DNA of 47,184 bases from JBGSKV01 sp041740975 (GCA_041740975.1 JBGSKV010000091.1:1-47184); one strand, 5' to 3'; shown: positions 1 through 8,864, numbered from the stretch's first letter. Program-made: numbers and translations. Notes: generated by a model from the sequence alone, not told the origin.

Positions 1-853
1 CGTCGTCGCCACCGCCGCCGGTGCATCGCAGCTGCAGAGCAGGTCAACCATGAACAGGCGGCTGCAGGCTGCCGCAGGGGCCCCACCTGCAGCCGCGGGA
101 GCGGCCAGCCAGATGCCCACCTGAGTCGCCTGGATAGGACGCGTCGCGAATGGAGGCGCCCAGCACGCACAGGCTGCCGTTGCCGCTCAGCATCTCCTCG
201 GTGAAGGGCGATTCGTCAAATTCGTCGCTCACTGACTCCAAGTCGTCCTCATTGCTGCCATTGATTGTTTTTTCTGCCTCCATCGCCGCTGCCGCCGGCG
301 GCCCGGCCCGGCCCGGCAAGGCTCGCTTTGTTGTTGGCCGTGTCCCCGCTGCCCGCCGCACCGCGTTACTGATCAGACTTGGTGAAATGATCAGCGTACA
401 TATTAGGTGCAGTACACTCATTCTGCCTCGCCGCGGGGGCCGTCGGGGAAGGGGACCGGCAGTGTCCTTGCTGGCACCCACACCACCTTGGGGCACCAAT
501 GCCGCGCTCATCACCTCCTCAACCCCCACCTGGGCCAGACTTCAGGGGACTTTCGTTATCCAGATCGCTTACAGCTCCATCTTGTCATCTTTTGAGGCGC
601 TCTCCGCCGCTAGCAGCGCTCCTGGCAGCGTCCCCACACCTCCCCCCGCCCAGCATCAGCCTGCAGCTGCAGGCGGCCGCCCTGCGTGCTGCTGCTGGCA
701 GCGGAAGCACGATCAGAAGCATCAGCAGCGTCTGATTGAACATCAGGAGCTCCACCTGCCCCTCTCGACAACAGGAGAGGGGGAACCGGAGACGCCTGCC
801 ATAACCCCTGGGACGCTGCTCTGCTTGCTCGAGCCGCCCACGCTAGCGGCAGC
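1..853. other. GC-rich low-complexity segment, probably foreign (chimeric contig end)
   Basis: This stretch is rich in CTGCAG/GGC/GCC motifs and alanine, proline and glycine codons, and is clearly more GC-rich than the rest of the window. No bacterial gene with a Shine-Dalgarno start is visible. On the minus strand an ATG near 285 sits in a Kozak-like GCGGCG context and opens an acidic peptide beginning MEAEKTINGSNEDDLESVSD, which resembles a eukaryotic first exon. The long open frames on both strands are compositional. I infer contaminating or mis-joined eukaryotic DNA, perhaps from a green alga. Lateral acquisition is less likely because the sequence stops abruptly at a GGC run. Confidence 0.5.
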
Positions 854-907
854 GGTGGTGGAGGCGGCGGAGGCGGCGGCCATAGAGGCGGCGGCAATCG
901 CTGGTAA
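854..907 (+). CDS. C-terminal tail of a glycine-rich protein, 5' end missing
   Basis: The frame ending in TAA at 905-907 encodes a run of nine glycines and then HRGGGNRW before the stop. Tails of this kind end bacterial glycine-rich RNA-binding (RRM) proteins and some DEAD-box helicases. A strong intrinsic terminator follows after about 30 bases, as expected for the end of a real bacterial gene. Upstream the frame runs into the GC-rich segment and no RRM or helicase domain can be read. The real gene therefore seems to have been cut at the GGC repeat by the chimeric join. The family assignment rests on the tail only. Confidence 0.4.
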   Translation, partial: GGGGGGGGGHRGGGNRW

Positions 908-926
908 TCTTCGCTGATTACATATT

Positions 927-968
927 AAAAAACGAACGGCCAGTATTTCGATACTGGCCGTTTTTTTT
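927..968 (+). terminator. Strong intrinsic terminator with UUCG tetraloop
   Basis: An 11-bp perfect stem (arms 936-946 and 951-961) closes on a TTCG tetraloop and is followed by eight T residues. Six A residues precede it, so it could also act on the minus strand. It ends the glycine-rich gene. Confidence 0.85.
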
Positions 969-982
969 CGAAAAAAATTAAT

Positions 983-1019
983 AAAAAAAACCCAGAAATG
1001 CAATGATCTCAGGGTTTTT
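983..1019 (-). terminator. Probable terminator of the PRC-barrel gene
   Basis: The arms AAAAACCC (986-993) and GGGTTTTT (1012-1019) pair, with a short AGA/TCT inner extension. Read on the minus strand the hairpin ends in a T-rich run. It lies about 30 bases beyond the stop of the minus-strand gene at 1051. Confidence 0.45.
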
Positions 1020-1050
1020 CAACTATAAAAGCCTATTGAAGACAAGACTT

Positions 1051-1470
1051 TCAAAGCACAAATGGAAGTTGAATCGCATCTTCCGAGTCCCAATTGTCCT
1101 CATGAGAGCGTATAGCAGCCAGTGAGCCTTGTGATCTTATGTTTTTCTTGGTGATATTTAAGAAAACAGTTGAGGATGTAATTTTGCAGATGTGATGCAC
1201 TGGGACCACCATAGCTCGATCAAAACCCAAGAATGTTTTCGATTGTACGAGGATTTTTTCTGGATTTGGCGAATCAGAAAACGTTAAAATATCCACTGCA
1301 GTTCCACAAAACTGCTCGTTAGAATCAAGAACTTTTTTACCCAAGTAAAGATTGCTCCAATCTTCGGTACGCGGTTCCCACTCCAGTCGTCCGAACTCAG
1401 TAGCCAAATTCGACGCTCGATTCGAAAAATTTCTTACACTTGCATTTGACTCTAACGATGAATTTAACAT
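1051..1470 (-). CDS. PRC-barrel domain protein
   Basis: A 139-aa soluble protein without signal peptide or membrane segment. The first 30 residues are Ser/Asn-rich and probably flexible. From about residue 35 the pattern W-S-N-L-Y-L-G-K-K-V-L-D, an acidic strand pair, and a hydrophobic strand followed by VPVHHICKI fits a PRC-barrel, the small beta-barrel of RimM and photosynthetic reaction-centre H subunits. In stand-alone form it is often linked to stress or RNA processing. The ATG is preceded by a G-rich ribosome site (AGGGGG) on the minus strand. The gene stands alone between two terminators and a 0.5-kb gap, so context gives no partner. The exact role is unknown. Confidence 0.6.
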   Translation of the reverse strand: MLNSSLESNASVRNFSNRASNLATEFGRLEWEPRTEDWSNLYLGKKVLDSNEQFCGTAVDILTFSDSPNPEKILVQSKTFLGFDRAMVVPVHHICKITSSTVFLNITKKNIRSQGSLAAIRSHEDNWDSEDAIQLPFVL

Positions 1471-1868
1471 ACCAACCCCCTATTGACCTTGGACTTCATT
1501 AATCTAACCTTGGCGGTTTTCCTCCAATGGGAGGCGTGAAAAAGAGCCTTGGCACGTATCGCCCTTCTAGACACCTCCCACGACAACATGCCCTTTTCTT
1601 TTTCCGCGTTAATGTGATGCGTCTCTCAGCAACGCCCACTTGGACATGTTTCACCGCGGCAAACTTATGTTGATTTATATGCTCAATTAAACTTGCCTGC
1701 GATTGCCCGCCGAAGCCTACCTAATTGTTAAGGAAACCAATGCATTATCCGTGCCATTTCAGTGAGATGGGACAGCAGCTATTTAAGAGCCTCCACTGCG
1801 CACTGCAATCTCATTGCGTATCAAAAACAATACAACAACTCGAATATAGAGCGCATTTATGATCTTCA
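1471..1868. other. Intergenic region, no gene seen
   Basis: About 400 bases separate the divergent PRC-barrel and response-regulator genes. No open frame with a ribosome site, RNA gene or convincing sigma54 promoter was found. The only clear element is the sigma70-type promoter at its right end, described separately. Confidence 0.5.
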
Positions 1869-1897
1869 TTGACAGCATTTAGTGTACTGTTTAGTAT
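1869..1897 (+). promoter_or_regulatory. Sigma70-type promoter of the response-regulator gene
   Basis: A perfect TTGACA -35 box (1869-1874) is followed by a 17-base spacer and TAGTAT (1892-1897) as -10 box. Transcription would begin near 1904, giving a leader of about 65 bases to the ATG at 1970. This suggests the regulator is made constitutively rather than from a sigma54 promoter. Confidence 0.65.
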
Positions 1898-1969
1898 TCA
1901 CAGTGTAGTGATCATGCTGTTTTATCTTTGGACTCATCGACCTTTAAAATCTTAACCAAGGTTGCACCT

Positions 1970-3397
1970 ATGCTCTCGGAAGACCAATCCATCGAGTCGA
2001 TTCCTATTTTTCCTGACTTCAAATCAAGTGGTAGCATTCTTATCGTCGATGACGACCTGTTAGTGCGTACTTTTTTTTCTACCAAACTGGAGGCCAACGG
2101 TTTTTCAGTAGAATGTGCTGAAAATTTATCTTCCGCCCGCACGAAGTTGAAGGAGAAAAAATTCCGCGCCGTACTTCTCGATCTCTATTTGGACGATGGC
2201 ATTGGCCTCGATCTTATGGGAGATATTTTGTCGCTCGCCCCCCATTGCAAAATCGTAATTCTAACCGCCAACGCCAGTATTGAATACGCGATCAAAGCAA
2301 CCAACAAAGGCGCGTCAGGCTTTCTTGTGAAGACTGATCTGCCCGACGAGAACATAAGCAAATTTAAGCAACTCATCGCCGAGGAAATTCCTCGCGTCAG
2401 TCATCCAGGCATGAATCTCTTAGATCTCGGCATTATTGGCACAAGTAAACCCCTTCAAGCGTTGTGCGATAAAATCGATCGCCTTCGCACAATTGAGTCC
2501 ACCGTACTTATCGGTGGGGAGTCCGGAACCGGTAAAGAGCTTTTTGCACGAGCCATTCACAAATTATCCAATCGCGCTTCTGGTCCGTTCATTGCAATTA
2601 ACTGCGCAGCCATTTCGGAACAGATCTTAGAATCAGAACTTTTCGGATATAAACGCGGCGCCTTTACAGACGCAAAGCAGGATCGCAAGGGTTACTTCGA
2701 AGCTTGTAGCCAAGGCACTCTTTTTCTGGACGAGATTGGAGAAATGTCTCCTGGTTTACAAAGTAAACTCTTAAGGGTTTTGCAAGAAAAAGAGGTCACA
2801 CCTGTCGGATCTGTCATTCCAGTTCCGATTAACACGAGAATCGTAGCGGCCACCAATCGAGATCTGGATAAAGAGATAGCTATCGGAAACTTTCGTCGCG
2901 ACCTCTATTATCGCCTTGCTGTTTTTCAATTAAATTTGCCGGCACTACGTGAACGAAAAGACGACATTCCACAGCTGACAGAACATTTCGTAAACTCTTT
3001 TAATAAACAGTACTCCCGCAATGTCCAATGTCCTTCCAAGGCAATCCAAGCTCGCATGCAAGCCTATGATTGGCCAGGCAATATTCGTGAATTGCATAAT
3101 GCGCTTGAGAGAGCCGTAGTGTTAGCCCCTAACAACGAAATGCAACTCGAGGATTTGCTACCCAACAAAACTATAGAAATCGACAAGAAAAGCCTTCGGT
3201 CCGGCGCAACAGCTTTCTATTCTTTGGAATACAAAGAAGCGAAAGACTCTTTTGAACGTAATTATATTGATCATCTTTTACATGAAACTTCTGGAAATGT
3301 GGCCGAAGCCGCTAGGCTTTCCAAGCAATACCGCCCAAATATTTATCGCCTGATTAATAAATTTAAAATTGATCCTGGCCAATTTAAGAAAAACTAA
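1970..3397 (+). CDS. Sigma54-dependent response regulator (REC-AAA+-Fis)
   Basis: NtrC-type activator, 475 aa from the ATG at 1970, which has AAGG nine bases upstream. An in-frame TTG at 1928 would add 14 residues. The receiver domain (about 22-130) has the DDD acidic pocket, phospho-acceptor Asp71 in LLDLYL and the conserved Lys. The AAA+ domain has Walker A GESGTGKE (183-190), Walker B LFLDE and an R-finger region. The C-terminus (about 435-470) is a Fis-type helix-turn-helix. The sigma54-contact loop reads GAFTDA instead of GAFTGA, which may change coupling to sigma54. It converges on the HPt gene, overlapping it by four bases at the stops, and is probably the output of that phosphorelay. 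The target genes are not visible. Confidence 0.92.
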   Translation: MLSEDQSIESIPIFPDFKSSGSILIVDDDLLVRTFFSTKLEANGFSVECAENLSSARTKLKEKKFRAVLLDLYLDDGIGLDLMGDILSLAPHCKIVILTANASIEYAIKATNKGASGFLVKTDLPDENISKFKQLIAEEIPRVSHPGMNLLDLGIIGTSKPLQALCDKIDRLRTIESTVLIGGESGTGKELFARAIHKLSNRASGPFIAINCAAISEQILESELFGYKRGAFTDAKQDRKGYFEACSQGTLFLDEIGEMSPGLQSKLLRVLQEKEVTPVGSVIPVPINTRIVAATNRDLDKEIAIGNFRRDLYYRLAVFQLNLPALRERKDDIPQLTEHFVNSFNKQYSRNVQCPSKAIQARMQAYDWPGNIRELHNALERAVVLAPNNEMQLEDLLPNKTIEIDKKSLRSGATAFYSLEYKEAKDSFERNYIDHLLHETSGNVAEAARLSKQYRPNIYRLINKFKIDPGQFKKN

Positions 3398-3753
3398 GAA
3401 TAAGCCTTCAACCCTAACTCGATTCGCAAAACCATTAAGTGAATATCCTGCATTGCATTTTGAATCCGAGTAGGATCTTTATCTTCACTTTGGATTTCAG
3501 TTTCCAAAAGTTGCGCCAAATCGGAAAGCTGAGGAAATCCATAACAGCCCGCGGACCCTTTTATTTTATGCGCCGACTTTAAGACTTCACCCCAGTCTTT
3601 CTGTGAAATACTCTTATCTAAGTCAGAGACGCGCTTCTTCATGTGTTCCAAAAAAACGCCAAAGGTCAAGCGGACAGCCTCATCATCAGCAATGAGCGAA
3701 ATAACTGGTTGTGATGGGTCACTGTACTTATCAATGTTGATTTCTTTAGTCAT
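3394..3753 (-). CDS. HPt domain phosphotransfer protein
   Basis: A 119-aa protein that is almost entirely one histidine phosphotransfer helical bundle. The signature AHKIKGSAGCYG carries the phospho-accepting His62. Helices follow and end near residue 115. The ATG has AGGG eight bases upstream and lies ten bases after the stop of the hybrid kinase, so the two are cotranscribed. It should pass phosphate from the kinase's own receiver to a response regulator. The convergent sigma54 regulator, whose stop overlaps, is the natural candidate. Function is well supported by the motif; the partner is inferred from position. Confidence 0.9.
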   Translation of the reverse strand: MTKEINIDKYSDPSQPVISLIADDEAVRLTFGVFLEHMKKRVSDLDKSISQKDWGEVLKSAHKIKGSAGCYGFPQLSDLAQLLETEIQSEDKDPTRIQNAMQDIHLMVLRIELGLKAYS

Positions 3754-3763
3754 TGGAAAGCCC

Positions 3764-5938
3764 TTAGTGCAACATGGAATGATTCTGAGTCAAACTTTTT
3801 ATTTTCATAACGAGTGCCTGAGTCGAAAAAGGTTTCGAAATAAAATCGTCACAACCTGCTGCAATGCAGTCTCCGCGTTCATGAGAGAAGGTGTGAGCAG
3901 AATGCGCAACAATCGGCACAGTAACACCATCTTTCCTCAAGAGACGCGTTGTTTGCAAACCGTCCATAAGAGGCATTTTAATATCCATCAATATTAAATC
4001 AAACTTCGATCGACTAACTTGCTCCAATACCTCTATACCATTTCCTGCCAATTCTACTTCGGCACCAGCCTCTGCGAGCAGCGTCTTAAGCAAAACTCTG
4101 TTTTCAGTTACATCATCAGCGACTAACAAGCGACAGCCTTGCAATAGAGAACCATGAGCGGGGAGAGCTACAAGTGCAGAAGACGGAACATTCTCAAAGG
4201 TAGCATCCGAGGCGTCTTCCGTGGCGAACTGAAAAACAAAGGTTGAGCCGCGATTGGGTTTAGACTTTTCAAGAAAGACATCCCCACCCATAATTCGAGC
4301 GAGCTTCTGGCTCAGCGCCAACCCCAAACCAGTTCCGCCAAGGAACTCCGAACCTTTCGCTTGAACAAAAGGTCTAAAAATCAAAGATGTTTCATCTGGA
4401 GATATGCCCACTCCTGTGTCAGAAACTCTAATTTCAAAGTGACGTTTTGGTTTTTCGTCGAATGTCATACCAGAATGGACAGAAGCCATGACTTTGACAC
4501 GAATCTCACCTTTATTCGTAAACTTTACCGCATTAGACACGAGATTTACGATGATCTGGCGCATTTGCAAAGGATCTAACATGACATCACGTTGGGGGAT
4601 ACTATCATCCAAGTGTATAAGCAACTGAATACTCTTACGTTGTGCCATAAATTGAAATGGTTCCAAGGTATCCAAAATTTCTTTTCTTATATTTACTGGC
4701 TTCAAATCAAGTTGAAATGAATTGGCTTCTAACTTAGAAAGATCGAGTACATTATTCAATAACTCCAATAAGTGCTTGGCATTTCGGTCGACAACATCCA
4801 AATGTCGGCGAAAATCATCTGGCACACTGTTGTTTTCCCTCAATAACTCAGTGTAGCCAATGATGATTCCCATGGGAGTGCGAATCTCGTGACTTAAAGA
4901 CGCAAGATAATTAGACTTCGCCATATTCTCTTTTTCGGACTTATTCTTCGCCGCCGTCAGAGCTGCTTCTTTGGTCTTACGATCAGTTATATCTATGCAA
5001 ACCCCAACGTAACCTAAAAATCCTCGCGATTCGAACTTTCTCGGTACGCCGGTACAACTGACCCAACGAACTCGATTCGTCGCATCTTGACAGCAAAACT
5101 CCACTTTAAACGGTGCTTGTTTTCGCCATGCATCTAGAAAAACCGTCATAACTTTACGGTAATCTTCATTACGAATGACGGTTTTGAGATGGTCGAAATC
5201 ACGACGACCCAAAAACAACTTGAGATTTCGATTAGCAAAATCGAGTTTTCGCAACTTATTGATGCGCCACACCATGACGGGAATACCAGAAGCGAGAAGC
5301 CGAAACTGATTTTCACTTTCCGATAACTCACGATACGCCGCAGATTCGTATAATCGTGACAATGCCGCGAGGCATGAACTAAAGAAAGTCACCGCAATCG
5401 CCGCACACGCCGCATAGCGAAACATCTGAGGATCGCGGTGTGAAGTGACGGTTGAGAAAATACCCGGACTATTTTCGTGAATCATCCAAAAAACTGCAAC
5501 TTCAAAGACAATCAAAGTTGTAAAAGTTAAGCCTGCCCGTATGCCAGAAAAAAACATCGCGATAAGAGGAATTGCTGGAAACCAGAGGACGGGAACGCTC
5601 ATCAGCCCACCCTCTTGGTAAGCGGCAAATGGCAATAGTATCGATCCCACACCCGCCAAATAAATTCCAGAGTATCTTACGCGTCCTTTAATCGGGGAAA
5701 AAAGCGGAACCAAACTGACGGCAAGCATTGCTAACACGGCTGGTGCAGACAGGGTACCAAAAATAAAATAGCGATTGATGAGGTTAACCAATAACAAAAT
5801 AATCAAAACCATTGAGCAGACCAAAACAATCAGAAACCTTTGGTCATCTGAAATCGATGGGTTGGTACCTAAAAAATTGCCTTCGTCATCAGAATTGATT
5901 TTGCTAAAAAATGGTTGCCGCGATTTCTTAGTCGTCAT
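3764..5938 (-). CDS. Hybrid sensor histidine kinase (6TM-PAS-HisKA-HATPase-REC)
   Basis: 724 aa from the ATG at 5938, which has a good GGAGG six bases upstream; a start at 5983 would add 15 residues without a ribosome site. About six membrane helices (35-195) carry no large periplasmic domain, then come a PAS domain (about 210-325), HisKA with SHEIRTP (His350), an ATPase with N-box NLVSNAVKFT, G1 DTGVGIS and G2 GGTGLGL, and a receiver with phospho-acceptor Asp652. It has all parts of a phosphorelay donor and needs the HPt just downstream. Its start overlaps the end of the upstream secreted-protein gene by 11 bases, implying coupled translation. The signal sensed is unknown; the membrane region could be the sensor. 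Confidence 0.93.
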   Translation of the reverse strand: MTTKKSRQPFFSKINSDDEGNFLGTNPSISDDQRFLIVLVCSMVLIILLLVNLINRYFIFGTLSAPAVLAMLAVSLVPLFSPIKGRVRYSGIYLAGVGSILLPFAAYQEGGLMSVPVLWFPAIPLIAMFFSGIRAGLTFTTLIVFEVAVFWMIHENSPGIFSTVTSHRDPQMFRYAACAAIAVTFFSSCLAALSRLYESAAYRELSESENQFRLLASGIPVMVWRINKLRKLDFANRNLKLFLGRRDFDHLKTVIRNEDYRKVMTVFLDAWRKQAPFKVEFCCQDATNRVRWVSCTGVPRKFESRGFLGYVGVCIDITDRKTKEAALTAAKNKSEKENMAKSNYLASLSHEIRTPMGIIIGYTELLRENNSVPDDFRRHLDVVDRNAKHLLELLNNVLDLSKLEANSFQLDLKPVNIRKEILDTLEPFQFMAQRKSIQLLIHLDDSIPQRDVMLDPLQMRQIIVNLVSNAVKFTNKGEIRVKVMASVHSGMTFDEKPKRHFEIRVSDTGVGISPDETSLIFRPFVQAKGSEFLGGTGLGLALSQKLARIMGGDVFLEKSKPNRGSTFVFQFATEDASDATFENVPSSALVALPAHGSLLQGCRLLVADDVTENRVLLKTLLAEAGAEVELAGNGIEVLEQVSRSKFDLILMDIKMPLMDGLQTTRLLRKDGVTVPIVAHSAHTFSHERGDCIAAGCDDFISKPFSTQALVMKIKSLTQNHSMLH

Positions 5939-7130
5939 GGCTGCCTCCAGCCTTAAATATAAATGACTCATAAAAATCCGCAATTTCGCTCGGTAGTTTC
6001 GGCCATGTAATGAGCATATATTTCAACTGATTGATGCGATCACGAAAATAAGGGTCTGCATTGGGTCTGGTAGCGTCTGCCGCTTCTCGCAACGCAGACA
6101 TCACAACATCGATTTTCATTTCTTGATGAGGTTTCCGCTCTTTCTGGAAATTGTAGAAAAAAGGCGAAAATAACATACTCCAGACGAAGGCATTATCATT
6201 GTCATACTCAGACGATTCTAAGGCTAACATCACGTTCATGGGCGTCTTCGCTATTAAGTAAAAAAGCGCAGGTGGAAAATCCATAAACTTGCCGCGAAGA
6301 TCTTTAGATTTCAGCATGTAAAGCGATTGGAGTTTTAGTATATTCAGGTGATAGTACCATTCGTGATTGTCAGTATCATCGCCATAATGGCGCGAAGCAG
6401 CCGAAGCGAGAAAAATGATAAAGGCCGAATCCTCAACGGCTCTCAATCGGGTGTGCATGTCACGCGGATTCGGATGACCAAATCTCTGTCGAATCGCCCT
6501 TTTCATAAGCCTTACTATAGTAATAAGATTATGGGATGTGTTTCGCATCGACTGCACTGCTGGTGCGCGACTGTTACTGAAATAAACTTCGCGAAATCCG
6601 CGCGGGTTTTGCAGTTTTTTCAAGAAAGGCACTGGCAAATTCAGCAGGTCGGTGCGGTCGACAACATCATCCAAAAGGTGCAAAAAATAAACCATTTTCA
6701 CCGCAGCAGCAGCCCCAGCCATATCTTTATGCCCCAGGAGGGCTGCCGCTGCCTGTTGCCGAATGCGGGTCAGATCCTCGATAGGTTCTTCTGTGCTTGA
6801 GTGATATGGCGAATTCGGACTTCGAAAATCAAAATGTTCTCGTTGGACAAATCCTTTGACAATCTGCAGAGACTGACGCCAAGCCTCGTCTCCGACAATC
6901 ATGAAATTCTGCAATTGAGGCTCGCGAGAGACCAAAGAAAGTGCAGGAAGAAAGGATGCAAAACCTGAGGCGGCACTCCAAAAAATACTTAAACAGTCTT
7001 TAACAACTGTTACCTCGACTTTTCCAATTCGAATGGGTTCGATTTCTTTGGATTCATCCTCAGCCCCTAGGGTGAGTTGCGACCAAAAAAACATAGATGC
7101 AAAAATGACAATGCACCTTTGATTTGACAC
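5928..7130 (-). CDS. Secreted protein of unknown function, coupled to the hybrid kinase
   Basis: 400 aa, not recognised. I prefer the GTG at 7128-7130 because CGAGG lies five bases upstream and the product then begins with a clear signal peptide (hydrophobic IVIFASMFFWSQLTLG, cleavage near GA-ED). An ATG at 7169 has no ribosome site. The mature part is mostly alpha-helical. An alanine-rich helix leading into LLDDVVDRTD (about 151-160) resembles the first Asp-rich motif of trans-prenyltransferases, but the other motifs of that family are not evident and export argues against it. The gene leads an operon with the kinase and HPt, so it may be a periplasmic partner or ligand sensor of that kinase. 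That role is inferred from position only. Confidence 0.75.
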   Translation of the reverse strand: MSNQRCIVIFASMFFWSQLTLGAEDESKEIEPIRIGKVEVTVVKDCLSIFWSAASGFASFLPALSLVSREPQLQNFMIVGDEAWRQSLQIVKGFVQREHFDFRSPNSPYHSSTEEPIEDLTRIRQQAAAALLGHKDMAGAAAAVKMVYFLHLLDDVVDRTDLLNLPVPFLKKLQNPRGFREVYFSNSRAPAVQSMRNTSHNLITIVRLMKRAIRQRFGHPNPRDMHTRLRAVEDSAFIIFLASAASRHYGDDTDNHEWYYHLNILKLQSLYMLKSKDLRGKFMDFPPALFYLIAKTPMNVMLALESSEYDNDNAFVWSMLFSPFFYNFQKERKPHQEMKIDVVMSALREAADATRPNADPYFRDRINQLKYMLITWPKLPSEIADFYESFIFKAGGSHDD

Positions 7131-7312
7131 ACAATCCTCGTTCCAAAAAAAATTGATAAATTGAGACATGCCAAGCAGGAGTGGGAAAAACGCAACGCGA
7201 AAAGGAAAGGGGACGACGTGCGGCTTAGCGCTCGCATGCTAACATATTGAGCAACCCATGTACAGACTCTTCAACTGATTTAAATTATTGAAATTAATGG
7301 GAAAATACACCT

Positions 7313-8275
7313 TTAGGATAAGGGGCGTTTTGAAGATGAATTTTGGTCTAAATGAAGGTCAGTCGAGCGCATTTTCTTATACAAAATATAAATAAACTGA
7401 CAAATCAAGATGATCGCAACATGGCCCAAAAAAGTAGAATATTGAACAATTCCGAGAGCCAGGGCTTTTTCGGGTGGCACACCCGCCGGCTCTAATAGAA
7501 AAACATACGAAAACTCTCGAACACCGATGCCTCCAGCCGAAATGGGTAGCATGGACGCAATGATAGCCACACTAGCGGCAACTGCGATAAATGAGAAAGA
7601 ACAGTCAATGTCCAACGCACGCGCGCATAGATACACGCTCGCTAGAGTAAAAGTTGAACCAAGAAAAGACAACAGCCCTATCTTGACGAGTCTCTTGGCT
7701 GATGATCGGAGAATTAGATCCCGAATGACTGAAATAATCTTTGAGTTTTGGACCTTTCCCAGCTTGGGTTGGCGAAGCATGAAGGTCAGACCCATCAACA
7801 GTAGGACAACCAAAATGATCACACTCGCGACAGCGGGTGTGTCCTGATCTTTCATGTTCATTTCGTAAAAAGCAAATCCAAAAGCCATACACACTAAGGC
7901 AGCAATGCCCCAAAGCCTGTCAAAAACTACGGTACCAACAGCTTCTTTAGCGGCAATGCCCCTTTTTTTGAGACCATTCATTCGATAGAGGTCTCCTGAA
8001 CCGGAGAAAAACAACGTATTGAGAGTTGCTGAAACTAAGCAGTCATAAATACATGACCGATACCGAATATGCTCTCCAAGAACTCCAGCAATCAACTTTG
8101 TGCGTATTCCGGCAATAAAAGGAGTGAAAGCAATAACAATAACCGCCAGAAACCAGTCCAGTTTGTTGACTTCCTTCAGGGAAGTCATCGCTTCTGCGAA
8201 CTGCCCCTTAGCGGAAAAAAGAAAATAAAGAATAAGCAGAGAAAAAAGTAATTTAAGAAGTTTTTTCTTGTCCAT
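7313..8275 (-). CDS. Lysylphosphatidylglycerol synthase TM-region / UPF0104 flippase-like protein
   Basis: 320 aa with about eight membrane helices. The signature PISAGGIGVREFSY near residues 245-260, inside a hydrophobic stretch, is the hallmark of the LPG_synthase_TM family (the flippase half of MprF and stand-alone relatives). These proteins are thought to move or bind lipids across the inner membrane. The catalytic GNAT half of MprF is absent, so aminoacyl-lipid synthesis is not expected from this gene alone. The ATG has GGGG eight bases upstream. A lysine/serine-rich cytoplasmic tail ends the protein. Its neighbours on the same strand are separated by gaps and suggest no substrate. Confidence 0.85.
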   Translation of the reverse strand: MDKKKLLKLLFSLLILYFLFSAKGQFAEAMTSLKEVNKLDWFLAVIVIAFTPFIAGIRTKLIAGVLGEHIRYRSCIYDCLVSATLNTLFFSGSGDLYRMNGLKKRGIAAKEAVGTVVFDRLWGIAALVCMAFGFAFYEMNMKDQDTPAVASVIILVVLLLMGLTFMLRQPKLGKVQNSKIISVIRDLILRSSAKRLVKIGLLSFLGSTFTLASVYLCARALDIDCSFSFIAVAASVAIIASMLPISAGGIGVREFSYVFLLEPAGVPPEKALALGIVQYSTFLGHVAIILICQFIYILYKKMRSTDLHLDQNSSSKRPLS

Positions 8276-8339
8276 TTATTAGCCCCGAGTGCTCCCTCAA
8301 GAATACACCTATTGGAGCCGGAGTCAAAAATTTCTCAAA

Positions 8340-8864
8340 TTAAATCTTTAGCCAGGCGAATCGAAACATGCTGTAGTCATTTCGAGATTTTGAGTTGCCG
8401 ATCTGAATACTATAATATTTTTCTTCATCGGCATGATAAATGAACTCCCAGGCCGTAACCGAGCAGGTGTCTTGAATGCGATAGTCTTTTTCATCGCAAG
8501 AACCATCACTATACGTTGAACCTTTTGATACCGAGGTAATGAAGAATCCATTCTTCAGTAACTTGCCGCGATAGTATCCAACCTTTTCTGAAACAGTCTC
8601 TTGCGGCGGATTTGAAGTTGGGTCGTACTTATTTCCGTCCAACTGAAAAACAACAGTAAACTCCTGGTTATGACCATCAACTTTAATGTCATGGGTAACC
8701 TTGATGAATTTACAATCTTTTTGCTCAATGGACATATAGTGATGACGGTTCATACTAACTGGGCTATCGACAAACTTATACTTGCCATTTAAATCAGGGC
8801 AGGCATTTGCCCATACAGGCTGACTCAGTAAGTAGATCAGAATAAATATTGAGAAGGGTTTCAT
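8340..8864 (-). CDS. Small secreted protein, unknown function
   Basis: 174 aa. The ATG at 8864 is chosen because AGAGG lies five bases upstream and the product then starts with a clean signal peptide (KPFSIFILIYLLSQPVWA, cleavage before NACPDLNG). A longer frame to 8957 would bury it. The mature domain begins CPDLNGKYKF and alternates short strands, with four cysteines likely in disulphides, as in small periplasmic beta-barrels. No family is recognised. It stands alone, 65 bases downstream of nothing else on its strand. Confidence 0.7.
   Translation of the reverse strand: MKPFSIFILIYLLSQPVWANACPDLNGKYKFVDSPVSMNRHHYMSIEQKDCKFIKVTHDIKVDGHNQEFTVVFQLDGNKYDPTSNPPQETVSEKVGYYRGKLLKNGFFITSVSKGSTYSDGSCDEKDYRIQDTCSVTAWEFIYHADEEKYYSIQIGNSKSRNDYSMFRFAWLKI

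Noticed and set aside
150..917. Long open frame of 255 codons on the plus strand at the left edge
   Set aside because: It has no ribosome site, is made of Ala/Pro/Ser-rich low-complexity sequence, and crosses the junction in a different frame from the glycine-rich tail. It is a by-product of GC-rich DNA.
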